This document shows, piece by piece, positions 43,873 through 54,455 of a DNA stretch of 64,000 nucleotides. The notes beneath the pieces are model-generated. The model ran no database searches, had not been told where the DNA came from, and was given only the letters and a program-made list of their open reading frames with translations. The stretch spans positions 1,674,001-1,738,000 of the forward strand of contig NC_049565.1 of the NCBI RefSeq assembly GCF_013368755.1, read 5' to 3'. Every line of letters begins with the position of its first letter. The first letter of the stretch is position 1. The stretch is from Talaromyces rugulosus (Eukaryota; Ascomycota; Eurotiomycetes; Eurotiales; Trichocomaceae). Position numbers and translations under genes: made by a program.

Positions 43873-46541
43873 ATGGACAACATGGCATCAACTCCTCACT
43901 CCCGTGCCTACAGGAAAGTCTCTAAAGCGTGCCAGCGTTGTCGGCGCCAGAAACTCAAGGTAGGCTACTACGCACCTACTGCGGGTGTGTTCGATGATAT
44001 CTAATTCGATTGACATTCCTAGTGCGATAATCAACGCCCATGTGTGCCGTGTACTCGGACAGGTGTCGATTGTCGCCCTCCTTCACCAGAGAAATGGAAG
44101 ATCTATGGTACCTGCATGAGCTCAGCACTCGACCCTCAACCCAAGAGAGCCCGAATGGGCGACCCCCCACCCGAAAACAATCAGTCTCAAGACAATGGTG
44201 ACATTTCACGGCATGGGGATGACTCAAACAGTATCATATTGGAGGATGGAAGCGCTCAAGCGAATGACCAAATAGCGGATAACAGCGACCGACCGTGGCG
44301 ATCTAGCTCTACGATGTCTCTAGTAGATAGAGTGGGCAAACCTGATCTTTTCGCTTTCCAGACTGCTAATCTTTCAAAAGGCCTTTAGGTTTTATAACGC
44401 AAATAGTCCTGGGTTTTCAGTGACAGCTGCCATTGCTAGAGAGCAAAGAAACTTTGTCAGCTCAGGAGAAAGACTTCCGAATGAAGGACCAGGGACAGCT
44501 TTCGAGAATGCGTCAACTCTCAATCCTAGTAACGAAAAGTTAGGCACTATTCGAGGAGTAGCACACTCATCTAGACTGGCTGTCTCTGACCTGCTAGAGC
44601 TGCTTCCGGATTTCGGAGTTGCCGCTTTACTTGTCGATACTTACTTCGATCGAGTCCATTGGTTCATGCTCATATTCCACCAGGATGAATTCCGGAAACG
44701 GTGGCAGAATCTATATGAAATTGCCAACAACCGAACAGCACTGAAAAATTCAGATATAGGCTTCCTCAGTGTATTTCTCATGGTGATCGCCATCGCCATG
44801 CAGTACGTCGGTACCCATAGAAAGCGCCTACTGGCCAGGCGTAATTTCGATTACGAAAAGTTTGGAGGGCGTATTTTTGCCGCTATTAGATCCAAGTTGT
44901 TAGATATCGTCTCCTTGGAGTCCCTAGAGGCCGTGCAGACCTGCGTCTTATTGGGGACATATTATCTCTTCCATGGGTCTCCTGGGCTAGCATGGCCAGT
45001 GTGTGGCTGTGGGTTACGCATTGCCCAAGCTCTAAACTTGCATCGGAAAATCTCTCGCAGTGGATCGGACTCAGCCCTTTCGGTGGATCTGCGAAATCAA
45101 AACGAAACCAGAAAGCGTTGTTGGTGGGCTATCTACGAAATCGAGACCTTCTGCTCCATGTCATACGGGTATCCGCATAGCATCAAAGACACTGATTGTG
45201 ATGTGGAGCCTTTGGATCCATCTGCAAAATTGCAGTTTGTTCAATCACCCACATCGTTCGACGAACCATTGAAATGCGATGTTACGTTGCTGTCTTACAA
45301 ATATTTCATGTCTAAGTTGTCTGTGCTTATCAAGGCAATCTTGGCCGATCTCTATGGGATTGGCTCGGTTTCTAATGTTGAAAATCCAACCTCCTCAGTC
45401 GGCTCAACTGATGATCTACGTTGTCTCATGAAGCAGGTTGTGGGGTTCGACACTAAGTTACGATTATGGAATGCAGAAATCCCTTCGAGATTGCAGTTTA
45501 GAGGAAACACCGGCGTCCAGACTAGCTATTCCTCACTAGATGACATGGACACAGACATCGGGGCTTCTAGTCCTCGCTTTGAAGAACATATTTTTCAGCT
45601 ACAGGCATTGGCCCTCAAGCTCGCATATGAAAATACCAGGATACTTGTCCACCGGCCACTGCTTTCATACAAATTAGTAAGTAAGCAGAAATCAACGCAA
45701 CCTACAGCGCCCTCTTGGGATGCTCTGGATTACGCAGATCCTTTTCTCCTCTCCCTAAAATCTTGTCGCGAGGCGGCTTTGAATACGTCCGAAATTGCCT
45801 GGATGCCAATATCGGGGTTAGTTTCTGGAACCTATGCAGCGACATTTGTTAGTATTCATGCTTTCACCTCCGGAGTCACACTTGGTATACTCAGTAGTGT
45901 TGAGCCTCTAAGCCAAGAATCCCATGAGTCGAAAAGTGGGTTGCATCGACTAATGAATATACAAACGAGGCTAAAAGACCGTTCCCCGTCAGCTGTGCAA
46001 GGTCTAGAAATCCTCCAGCGGCTAACAAGACATGTCATGGAGAAAGAATTAAACGCCATGCTAGACATTTCTCGGCCGTTGAAATCTAAAAATCTAATAG
46101 CTGGTACAAGTTCTTACGGATCTAACTCACCTACTCCCCGTCAGACTGTTCCGCCTGCTGAATTACAGCAATTCGTGCAGTTATCACCCAGTGCTACTCA
46201 GCAGCCCAGTGTAGAACCTAGCTCGCAAAATGCTTCTGATTTACTGTCTGGGGCGGAATCTACCAGAAATATCCCTTCTCTTCAAAACGGAACAGATTAT
46301 GCATTGTCGCAAGAGGTGTCCGAACTAGATCAAGGTACCACTAATACATCCCACGGCTGTTAAATTCCAGAAACTAATTGACTGATCTCTTCTAGTCATG
46401 CCAACCTCAACAATTCAATTCGAATCACAACTAGAACAAACATTCATAGACTCCTCCCTAGATTGGCTTGCCACAGATGATTTTTCCGGGTGTGAACAGG
46501 CGTGGATATGGTGTTTAGATAACCGGGCCTTTGCAGATTGA
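43873..46541 (+). CDS. Zn2Cys6 transcription factor with fungal_trans domain
   Basis: Exon 1 from ATG 43873 reads MDNMASTPHSRAYRKVSKAC then QRCRRQKLK. The intron is GTAGGC...CCTAG, and exon 2 continues CDNQRPCVPCTRTGVDC, giving a complete six-cysteine cluster. The fungal_trans region follows (YFDRVHWFMLIFHQDEFRKR, then GLRIAQALNLHRK). Near 44340-44420 the frame shifts: the text FAFQTANLSKGL hits TAG, while the +1 frame reads KAFRFYNANSPGFSVTAAIA. A 39-bp intron (GTAGAT...TTCCAG) or a real frameshift could explain it. At the 3' end a 37-bp intron before 46397 would add an acidic tail (FIDSSLDWLATDDFSG) ending at 46541; otherwise the stop is at 46363. The protein regulates transcription. Targets are unknown, but neighbouring accessory enzymes are candidates. 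Confidence 0.8.
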
Positions 46542-46656
46542 AGCGAATTTCAACTTCAGTCCTGATATTTTGGTTTTCAATCGATATATCGGTGAAATTT
46601 ACCTTTATAGCGATAAAACAGCCTCTTTGTATATTAATAATTGACAAATTTCCCAT

Positions 46657-47448
46657 TTAGTAGCCACCAGCATCACCGTCTTCTGGCATGAGTTCAAATG
46701 AAACCTCAACAGGTTCGTTGCCAATGCCACGTTTCTTGGCATCCTCCAATATGGCTACCGTAGCTGTAGCCCCAATGCGAGTAACGCCAATGCTCATCAC
46801 ATGTAGTAAATCGTCCAATGTTCTCACACCCCCAGCAGCCTTGATCTGCACTTTGCTGCCTGACTTTTCTCGCATCAACTTCAAGTCTTTCACTGTAGCC
46901 CCTCGATAATTGTAGGATCCGTCCGCCTGTTTCACAAATCCATACCCAGTTGATGTTTTGACAAAGGCCACGCCAAGCTGAGTACAGATCTCGCATAGCC
47001 GAGCAATATGCTCGGGTTTCAGATAGTCATTTTCGAAAATGACTTTCAGGATAGCACCATTGGCCGTAACGGCGTCGTTGATCTGGCCAATCTCCCTTGT
47101 AACGTACTCCCAGTCGCCGCCAAGGACCTTTCCAATATTGACAACCATGTCAACCTCTGCGCCGCCTGCCTTGGAAGCATCGGTAGCCTCTGCAACTTTC
47201 ATTTCAGTGGTGCTATTCCCATGAGGAAAACCAACAACGGGGCAGACCAAGACACCAGTTCCAGCAAGCTCTTTCTTCGCGAGTGGGATCAAGTATGGTT
47301 TAACGCAAGCTGTAGCAACGTTGTATTCACGTGCAATCTTCAGGCCGTTTAAGATGTCGGCATCGGTCATGGTCGGATGGAGAAGAGAGTGGTCGATCAT
47401 TTTGGCCAACTGGTGGAGTGTTACCTTGATGGATTCTTTGGCGGCCAT
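46657..47448 (-). CDS. Deoxyribose-phosphate aldolase (DeoC family)
   Basis: A single exon of 263 residues (MAAKESIKVTLHQLAKMIDH). It carries the catalytic set of DeoC: Asp100 in GGAEVDMVVNIGK, the Schiff-base Lys164 in AFVKTSTGYGF and Lys203 in VQIKAAGGVRTLDD. It cleaves 2-deoxyribose 5-phosphate to acetaldehyde and glyceraldehyde 3-phosphate in deoxynucleoside breakdown. In fungi it is a cytosolic enzyme. Length and motifs are intact. Confidence 0.94.
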   Translation of the reverse strand: MAAKESIKVTLHQLAKMIDHSLLHPTMTDADILNGLKIAREYNVATACVKPYLIPLAKKELAGTGVLVCPVVGFPHGNSTTEMKVAEATDASKAGGAEVDMVVNIGKVLGGDWEYVTREIGQINDAVTANGAILKVIFENDYLKPEHIARLCEICTQLGVAFVKTSTGYGFVKQADGSYNYRGATVKDLKLMREKSGSKVQIKAAGGVRTLDDLLHVMSIGVTRIGATATVAILEDAKKRGIGNEPVEVSFELMPEDGDAGGY

Positions 47449-48109
47449 TTTGTGCTGCTGTGGTTGTTTTGAAGAAAAGGGCTCTATTCGGGGTTCAGTT
47501 TCGTTGTACTGGCTAATAGATGCCGTTTATGTCCCAATTGAAACGATGGAGGGAAGAGGAAAACAGCAACTAAATAGGTACTTGTAGTCGAATTTCTTGA
47601 CAGTGGCAAACACTGAATTTGGAATCAGCCTCCGATGGATTTTTTTTTTCAAACTTCTATTGCAATAAACAGAAAAATAAGAAGCATGATATCTGCGGAG
47701 TAGTACTATGTGGGGTCGGCACGATGTCCGTTGGAGCCGCTTTCCGTAAATGGTAATATCCTCCACCGGGTCGTACCAGGGGCATTAGGTAAACGGTCTG
47801 TTGTTTGGTAGTGGTTTCCTTGTTTTTCATTTCTTCGGTAATCTCTTGTATTTATCTATTTTGAGGAAAGTCAATAAAATGACTGTCAATATCTAGGACT
47901 AGGATCAGAAAAATAGTATCGAGGATTGGGAATTATCTAGTTGTCATTGACACGTGGAATAAAGTAATTGTTCCACATCACGTTATATCTCTACTTATCA
48001 ATTGTTATATAGCTCATAAACAGATAAACATTGGAAGTAGTTCCGCTTGACATCAAGATACAGACAAGCTATTTCATTCCTGCCGAGGTAAACCGAAGAA
48101 GTGCCACAC
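47449..48109. other. Intergenic
   Basis: Promoter side of the aldolase gene and 3' flank of the dehydrogenase gene. A T-tract lies at about 47640-47650. No gene is supported. Confidence 0.4.
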
Positions 48110-49325
48110 TCATTCCCTAGGATACTTATAAAATCCTCTGGAATTCTTCACTCCAAGATTACCTGCATCAATCATGTCCTGTAAATACTTTTGTGGTTCA
48201 CTAGGTAAGTTTTTACGCGTCTCTGCATAGTGCTTTTCAATATCCAAGACAACATCCAAACCAACCACATCCATGAGCTCACATGGTCCTTTTGGTGTCT
48301 TCAGAACATCTCTGAAAATCGCATCAATCTCATTCGGGGATGCCACACCTTCTGATAAAGTGAGTAGTGTTTCTCGCTTGATGGCAGCCCAAATTCTGTG
48401 TTGTTAGATATATTAGCTTACTTTCTTCGTACATTTAATAAAGACTATGGCTAGGAGCAATACAACTAACCTGTTATAAATGTATCCAACTGATGGCTTC
48501 CTCACTCTATATGGGGTAAAGCCATGTTCTTCGCTCTTTTTGACAAGCAGGTCAATGATAGACGGGTCAGTCTGCTCGTATCCCATTATTTCAATGGCTA
48601 GTTAATCAGTAATTGGTTCGGTGAGAGTTATACAGGTTTCATTGTGGCCAATACTCACCTGGAGTTTCCGGTGGCCAGTCTTGATGCGGTCCGCGATCAG
48701 ATTTGATATTTCCAAAATACTACAATTAGAGAGGAATAAACTTACAGCAATGAGCACTGAGTACCCTCCGCGGGTTGTTGAGCGACAAATTCTCAATAAT
48801 TTCCCCAATCACATAGCTACTAGAATTGGAAGCAAGGATTGTCTGATCTGGAGCCAAGTTGTCGAGTTGGCTGATTACGCTCTGTTTCAAGGCGAAATTC
48901 TCTGGCACGCACTAGCAGCAAACAAGCAGTTAGGAGATCAATGGGTCAATAATAGCAAATTCTTCCTTCCACGGACCTCAATTGCCAACCAAGCCTTTTC
49001 CAACTCTTCTTTGAGGCTGCTTGGCTTGGATGTTGTGATTTTACCCCAATTAGTAGAAATAGAAGAAGACGATGTACGAAGCTGATGGACGTGGTCGAGT
49101 CCTTGCGATAATTGGCTCTCTTGTTGATCAACCAGGTGAACAGGCTTTCCAGTACTAGACCACTAAACGGAGAAAATAATAAAATATATATTAATATTTC
49201 AGGTGATCAAGAATTTCGGGTTAATGCTGGTGATTCCGAATCCGTACCATGTAAGCTAGGCGTCTTCCTTGTGTGCCAGCACCCAGAATGACCACAGCTT
49301 CTCGCAGTAGTTTTGAGTTTGCCAT
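48110..49325 (-). CDS. 3-hydroxyacyl-CoA dehydrogenase family protein
   Basis: The minus-strand gene starts at ATG 49323-49325 (MANSKLLREAVVILGAGTQG) and is made of about six exons. Joined, they give SSTGKPVHLVDQQESQLS, then CVPENFALKQSVIS, APDQTILASNSSSYVIGEII, RRVLSAHCYWPPETP, IEIMGYEQTDPS, GYIYNRIWAAIKRETLLTL, GPCELMDVVGLDVVL and ends NSRGFYKYPRE. The HCY/WPPETP join uses the donor GTAAGT and an acceptor at CATCAAG. The Rossmann loop GAGTQG, the Ser-His catalytic region (SAHCYWPP) and the C-terminal helical domain match NAD-dependent 3-hydroxyacyl/hydroxybutyryl-CoA dehydrogenases. No peroxisomal C-terminal tripeptide is visible. Substrate may be a short-chain or branched hydroxyacid. Confidence 0.85.
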
Positions 49326-49744
49326 TTTGTTGTTGTTCTTGCTAAATATTCCAGAAAATAACAGATTTCTAAAATATTGTGTGATTTTTGGTATTCATAT
49401 TTATGCGCTTCGGATCCGATGCCGGATCCGAGGCTCCCCACAATCCCATGTTGCCAATTTACCAAGTTTGGTTCTTTTTTTTTTTTCAAGTACCCTTAAT
49501 AATAAGAATTAGTTAGTTTTTTAATCACCGGCTCTATTCCGTCATGTCATTTATCTGATATAGTAAAGTAGGGTAGACGTCATTGGTATCTAAAAATATC
49601 CAATCCAGGACAATTAACACTTTGCTATAGTACAACCTAAATATGATAACATATGGCCCGAAACATCATCTGTTGTAAACAAACATTTTAAATTGTCATT
49701 CATATCGTAAAATCATCAAATATAATTTGTTTTAAGCACATATT
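49326..49744 (-). promoter_or_regulatory. Promoter of the dehydrogenase with CGG/CCG palindromes and a CCTCGG core
   Basis: Two copies of CGGATCCG (49411-49418 and 49423-49430) form a palindromic block. Its right end overlaps CCGAGG at 49428-49433, which is CCTCGG on the coding strand, 103-108 bp before the ATG. CCTCGG is the core bound by FarA/FarB regulators of fatty-acid genes in Aspergillus (established knowledge). A function here is inference. The remaining stretch holds an A/T tract near 49470-49488 and the 3' flank of the ankyrin gene. Confidence 0.4.
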
Positions 49745-52700
49745 CTACATCATATTGGTTCCTCTCATAGAGAACCCCTTTTCAGCGGCGAGATTATTTG
49801 CATATATGTGCAATGGAGTCGTAGTAGCACCCCTTCGAGCAGTGTTCCTCGTCGCGACAGGCAACAACCCTCCACCAAAATAATCAGATTCAACGCTCTG
49901 TCTCACTTTGGCGCCGCTGAGAATACGCTCTATTTCAAGTGCCTGGGCAGCCATGCTGCCTTGTTTGTTATTGGTCAAATCGAGGGTATGTTGTTGTTGA
50001 TGACGGGTTTGGAGAAGGCTTTTCGGCCCTTGTCTGTTGCGAAGCCGCCATTCGCGGATGCGGCGATACACCGCTCGAGCCCCGTGGCGGATGTCATCAA
50101 CCGAGAGAGCGAGCAGGACAAGAGGAATAGAAATAGCGAATCCGATACCGAAAATGTACTTGGACACGTAGGAAATCGGCAGATTGGTATTCCCACTCGG
50201 TTCGTGCGGAAATTCTTCAACGTTGATAGCGAAAAATGAAGCTATAAAGGACAAAGGCAGAAACACGATTGTCACGACGGTAAACATCATGATCGTTTTC
50301 CCCTGTCGGGCAGTCCCTGCAGCTTGATCGCGCGCAAAACGTGCCTCGAAAGCGTTGGCGTGCTTTTGCTTCAGGTCGAGCAGATCTGTGATTGAGTGAT
50401 AGATGCGTTCAGTCTGTTTATCCATTCGGTCGACGTCCTTGACGTGCATTTCGACAATTCTTTGTTGTTCTCGGAACTTTTTCTTTAGTTCGCTTTGCGA
50501 TTTATGCTGTCCGAGATAAATCTCACATATCGCATCTTGAAGATCAATTAGTACCTGTTTTTGATACTCAAGCACAGTGCGGATCATATTGAGCTCGTCT
50601 CGTATATCCTTGGCTTCCGCAAGAAGGTCTGTCTCTTGGCCAATATCAAGTAACTTATCAACAAAGAGTGGCTGCGTGTTTTCATCATCATCATCGTCAT
50701 CATTGTCACCGCTTAGATAACTACCGCGGCCCAAGTTGAGCTGCCGATGGTGCTTCAGCCACTCTGAAGCTTGTGCAGAAGCAATGTTGAATTCTCTAAA
50801 AAGAACAGTCTCGCGATCTGTCGCGGTACCGATGGAGGATTCAAACATGTCTAGGAACTGGTATTCCTCATCTCCCATGCGATGTCGGTCAAAGACACCC
50901 GAACAACGACCGCTGATAATAGTGGCCAGCTCGTATACGGATCGTACCGGCTCGCGTGTCTTTGAATTGATGTCTTCAATAATCCCGTCCAGCACATTGA
51001 GAGGATCGTTCTTTGGTTGCTCCCACCGCTGTGGAAAGCTAGTGACGATTAGATTCTTGCCTAGGATCCACATCCACAACTGATCAACCATGAATATTTT
51101 CGGGTCTCTCGTTATTTGCTCATCCCATCGCTTCTGATATCGATATACCACTTGATCTGTGTCGCGAGTCTTGGTATCTATATTTGGGTAAAAAAACTGG
51201 TCCAGCGTGCGGCGGACATGAAGCGACGCATTCGAGGAATTAACATGAGCTCGAATCAACATTTCATCTCGTGTGGATTCTCTTGTTAACCTCGGAAGAG
51301 GTGTTATTCTCTTCTCTGCTTCTATGATTGCTTCTCGCATCTTCTGCTGGCATTCAGTTGTCTCAAAATGGAGATATGGCATAAACATGCAGATGTTGCT
51401 TCGGACAGTTGGAGTCGGTTCTCTCAACGAGGGGGACAAGGAGGGTCGCATCTTTTTGTCAACGCCGTGGCTCGGCTTGTTCTTCTCACTTTTGGATGCA
51501 TCTTTCCCGCTTTTGTTGCGTTTCGATTGGCCTCGCGATTTTCGTCCCGAGGCGCTGTCGTCGTCTTGTGACTGGGATTCCTTGCTCAGTCCAGTCTCTC
51601 GTTTTTTGAAAGAAGGGGGCGGCGTGTCAGGGGGTTTGGTGATTGCTGGTCCGTTGATTACCAGGCGCGGCAATGGATCTTCTTCCTTTTCCGGAGATTT
51701 TTGGTCTTCTCCTTCCTCGTCTTCATCTCTGTTCCGCGGTGCTCGAGGAGTACTTTGGCATAGGGGTCTCATAAAGTGCGAATGCGGGCGTTGTCCGCGA
51801 TGCTGGTGATTGAAAGATTTTTCGAGGCCTTTGAAACCTTCAATATCACCAGCGCCTTCTTCAATGAACGACTTGGTCATCAATGCTTCAACCCAGGCCA
51901 TGTTATTAGCAGGCAGGTGTATCCATCGAAATTCGGTTGCCTTCACATTCGTCGGGAGCGTAGCGATGGCCTGTTTACGAGGGTTCTTCGAGTCGCGGCC
52001 ATACAGCAGTTCGTAAACGGAAACTTTTTTCACTCGATTTTCGTTGTGAAAGTTGCCAAAGTCAACAATCGTCGCGTCAAAGCCCTTGCATGCACCAATG
52101 GCGTCCTCGGATAATGCTTCAACATGATTAAAAGGAGCCAGCAGCCTCACAATGTCTTTCCGCTTGAACTGGGCTGCCCGCAAGAAGGGAGTGCTTCCAA
52201 AGGTATCTCGAGTGCGTCTTCGAAGCTCCGGTCGCTCTAGGAGGCATTCGACAACATCTGTATGACCGGCCTGGGCGGCTAGGTGTAAGGGGGTTATACC
52301 ATTCAGCAATTGACTATTGACGTCCGCACCCTCTTTTATCAGTAGCCGAACAATATTTTGGAAGCCTTTGTCAGAGGCATTATGAAGGGGGGTCCATCCA
52401 CCGTCGCTCCGGGCATTGACATCGGCATCGTTCTCCACCAGCAGCTCCACGACGTCTTCCCGGTCGTGGGCAGTGGCCATATGTAATGCAGTCTTATTTC
52501 GCAAGTCGACGGCATCGATGTATGTTGATGGACAGCCGTGCGGGCATTCGAGCAGCAATTCCGCAAAATGGGTTTTCCCCGTTGCGCAGGCCCAATGCAG
52601 TGGTGTCCGGCCGAGTTCATCACGAGCACCAAGGTCGCACGTCGTTCGCAATAGCATATTAACCACATCGTCGCCCCAGTCACACTGCTTGTCAGCCGCC

Positions 52701-53170
52701 AGGTTGTGCAAGATGTTGCGTTTCCGGTTATCTGTCGCATTGACGTCGGCGCCCCTGGAGATGAGCAGCTGCAGCACATGCCAGTGGTTCTTCCATGCAG
52801 CTGTCATGAGCGCCGTTCGACCTTTCTTGTCGCGAAACTCAGGCGTGGCGCCAGCATCGAGCAACAGTTTCACAATCTGCACCTGGTTGCGTTCTGTTGC
52901 GCGAAACACTGGAGGCGCACGATTTCCGGCTCCTTCAAAGCTTGCGCCCTCTTCCAGAAGGAATCGAGTTGCCTCTACACGCCCGCGATCACAGCTCCTC
53001 ATCAGTCCAAGTTCCAGGAATGCCGGACTCAACTGCCCCTTGTCGCGAGCGACTTCAACGATGTGTTTCAGGCCATCGATATCATTGTTCTCCGCAGCGC
53101 GCAAAAGTTTCGGTTCGAGGCGATCTCCACGATCGCTGCCAGCGGTCGACATCGACCGCGACCGCGACAT
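49745..53170 (-). CDS. Large ankyrin-repeat protein with CorA-like two-helix membrane tail
   Basis: A single exon of 1141 residues (MSRSRSMSTAGSDRGDRLEP). Residues about 25-370 hold ten or so ankyrin repeats (DKKGRTALMTAAWKNHWHVL, DELGRTPLHWACATGKTHFA). A linker of about 400 residues is basic and Ser/Pro-rich. The C-terminal third has a long helical region (QVLIDLQDAICEIYLGQHKS) and two membrane helices (IMMFTVVTIVFLPLSFIASF and FGIGFAISIPLVLLALSV), the arrangement of CorA-like metal transporters. The usual GMN signature after the first helix is replaced by FFAINVEEF. Ankyrin-CorA-like fusions are widespread in ascomycetes with unknown function. The altered signature means ion transport should not be assumed. 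Confidence 0.88.
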   Translation of the reverse strand: MSRSRSMSTAGSDRGDRLEPKLLRAAENNDIDGLKHIVEVARDKGQLSPAFLELGLMRSCDRGRVEATRFLLEEGASFEGAGNRAPPVFRATERNQVQIVKLLLDAGATPEFRDKKGRTALMTAAWKNHWHVLQLLISRGADVNATDNRKRNILHNLAADKQCDWGDDVVNMLLRTTCDLGARDELGRTPLHWACATGKTHFAELLLECPHGCPSTYIDAVDLRNKTALHMATAHDREDVVELLVENDADVNARSDGGWTPLHNASDKGFQNIVRLLIKEGADVNSQLLNGITPLHLAAQAGHTDVVECLLERPELRRRTRDTFGSTPFLRAAQFKRKDIVRLLAPFNHVEALSEDAIGACKGFDATIVDFGNFHNENRVKKVSVYELLYGRDSKNPRKQAIATLPTNVKATEFRWIHLPANNMAWVEALMTKSFIEEGAGDIEGFKGLEKSFNHQHRGQRPHSHFMRPLCQSTPRAPRNRDEDEEGEDQKSPEKEEDPLPRLVINGPAITKPPDTPPPSFKKRETGLSKESQSQDDDSASGRKSRGQSKRNKSGKDASKSEKNKPSHGVDKKMRPSLSPSLREPTPTVRSNICMFMPYLHFETTECQQKMREAIIEAEKRITPLPRLTRESTRDEMLIRAHVNSSNASLHVRRTLDQFFYPNIDTKTRDTDQVVYRYQKRWDEQITRDPKIFMVDQLWMWILGKNLIVTSFPQRWEQPKNDPLNVLDGIIEDINSKTREPVRSVYELATIISGRCSGVFDRHRMGDEEYQFLDMFESSIGTATDRETVLFREFNIASAQASEWLKHHRQLNLGRGSYLSGDNDDDDDDENTQPLFVDKLLDIGQETDLLAEAKDIRDELNMIRTVLEYQKQVLIDLQDAICEIYLGQHKSQSELKKKFREQQRIVEMHVKDVDRMDKQTERIYHSITDLLDLKQKHANAFEARFARDQAAGTARQGKTIMMFTVVTIVFLPLSFIASFFAINVEEFPHEPSGNTNLPISYVSKYIFGIGFAISIPLVLLALSVDDIRHGARAVYRRIREWRLRNRQGPKSLLQTRHQQQHTLDLTNNKQGSMAAQALEIERILSGAKVRQSVESDYFGGGLLPVATRNTARRGATTTPLHIYANNLAAEKGFSMRGTNMM

Positions 53171-54455
53171 TGTTGTGTGGTTATCGATTTATTCGGTAGT
53201 AGCGGTGTTGACTTGTTTCCTATTCCGACGATTACAATTGACAGTTTTGTTTCTCCACTGGTTCCAAAGTACATGCCAATTCAGTTTCGGCGCAGAACCA
53301 GAGTCGCGAATCGCAGGATAGGGAATGACATCTTCATCAGAACGGAAAACACAGAAATTAGGAGGTAAGAATCAGCCCATTGCATTAAGATCGCATAACC
53401 CCGCAGAATATAAGCGGCAAGCTTGTGAGACGACGAACAATGTCCAACTGCAGGTTGCACAAGGACAACTTTTTCCTTCTCGGATGATTGTTTAGCTGAG
53501 GATCAGTCCTCAGTGCTCACACCAAGCGGGGACTATGAGCACATCCCGAACCCACTTTTATGTCTTATCACTCTCTACTATTGGCTGTAAGTCAATTTAG
53601 CCGCAACGCTAAACCCAATCCTTGCGTCTTTTAAATTGGTAACGCATTCTATTGGTCAGACTTGATATATGTGGGGCGTCATTACGAGCCCGCGGGCCGT
53701 CGATGTCTGATTGGCTGATTGCAAATTGTACTCCGTATACTTCGTAGTTTTATGTTGTAGAACACCCGCTGGCCATTTCACATCTATCAGCACTATATTC
53801 AATGTTTGAACTTGAACAAGCAAACATGTATTACCCACGAGCAGCCCACGGTATCCAGGCGAGCATGTCGGCAGCCGCCAAATGCTGTAGCAACAAGCCT
53901 TGAGAATAAATTTCTCCGTGTTCTTCCAACTGTGTCAGAGAATAAATTTTCTTTCTTTCTTTCTAATTTAACATCAGCTATCATGACCCCTATCCATTAA
54001 TCTTAGGCAACAAAGCGAATGGTTTAACAGCCCCCAACCCGAGTTTCGCTTCAGTGTCATGTAGTGGACCAGCTAGAACCTTTTGATTACATTTCTGTCA
54101 TTGAGCTATGGTTGAACGTTATGTCGTCGGCGATAGCAACATAACGGAGCGTGCTGAATGGTCGGATTTAAGGTCGCTGGGTCATATAAGTGGGTGGACC
54201 ATAATTGTGGATCTCAGGACGTATCCCAAGTGGACGGATATAAGTACTACGCTAGGCTGTTAGGGAAGATTACATTGAGGAATATCAAATTATTTCTATT
54301 TTTTCAGTGATGCCTAGCTTTCAGCTTGCAGATGGGGCATGCAACAAAAGCATAAATAGTCTTAAACACCCCATGCAATCATTATCTTCTTTCAACTGTT
54401 CCAACCCATAATTTCAACAAGAACAAACGAAGAAAAACACCAGTCAACACGTATC
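53171..54455. other. Intergenic
   Basis: Divergent region between the ankyrin gene and the FAD monooxygenase. The open frame at 52416-53321 is the antisense shadow of the ankyrin gene. No other gene is seen. The last 80 bp have A-rich leader sequence before ATG 54456. Confidence 0.4.

Noticed and set aside
52416..53321. Open plus-strand frame of 301 codons
   Set aside because: It is the antisense shadow of the ankyrin repeats, which are well supported on the minus strand.
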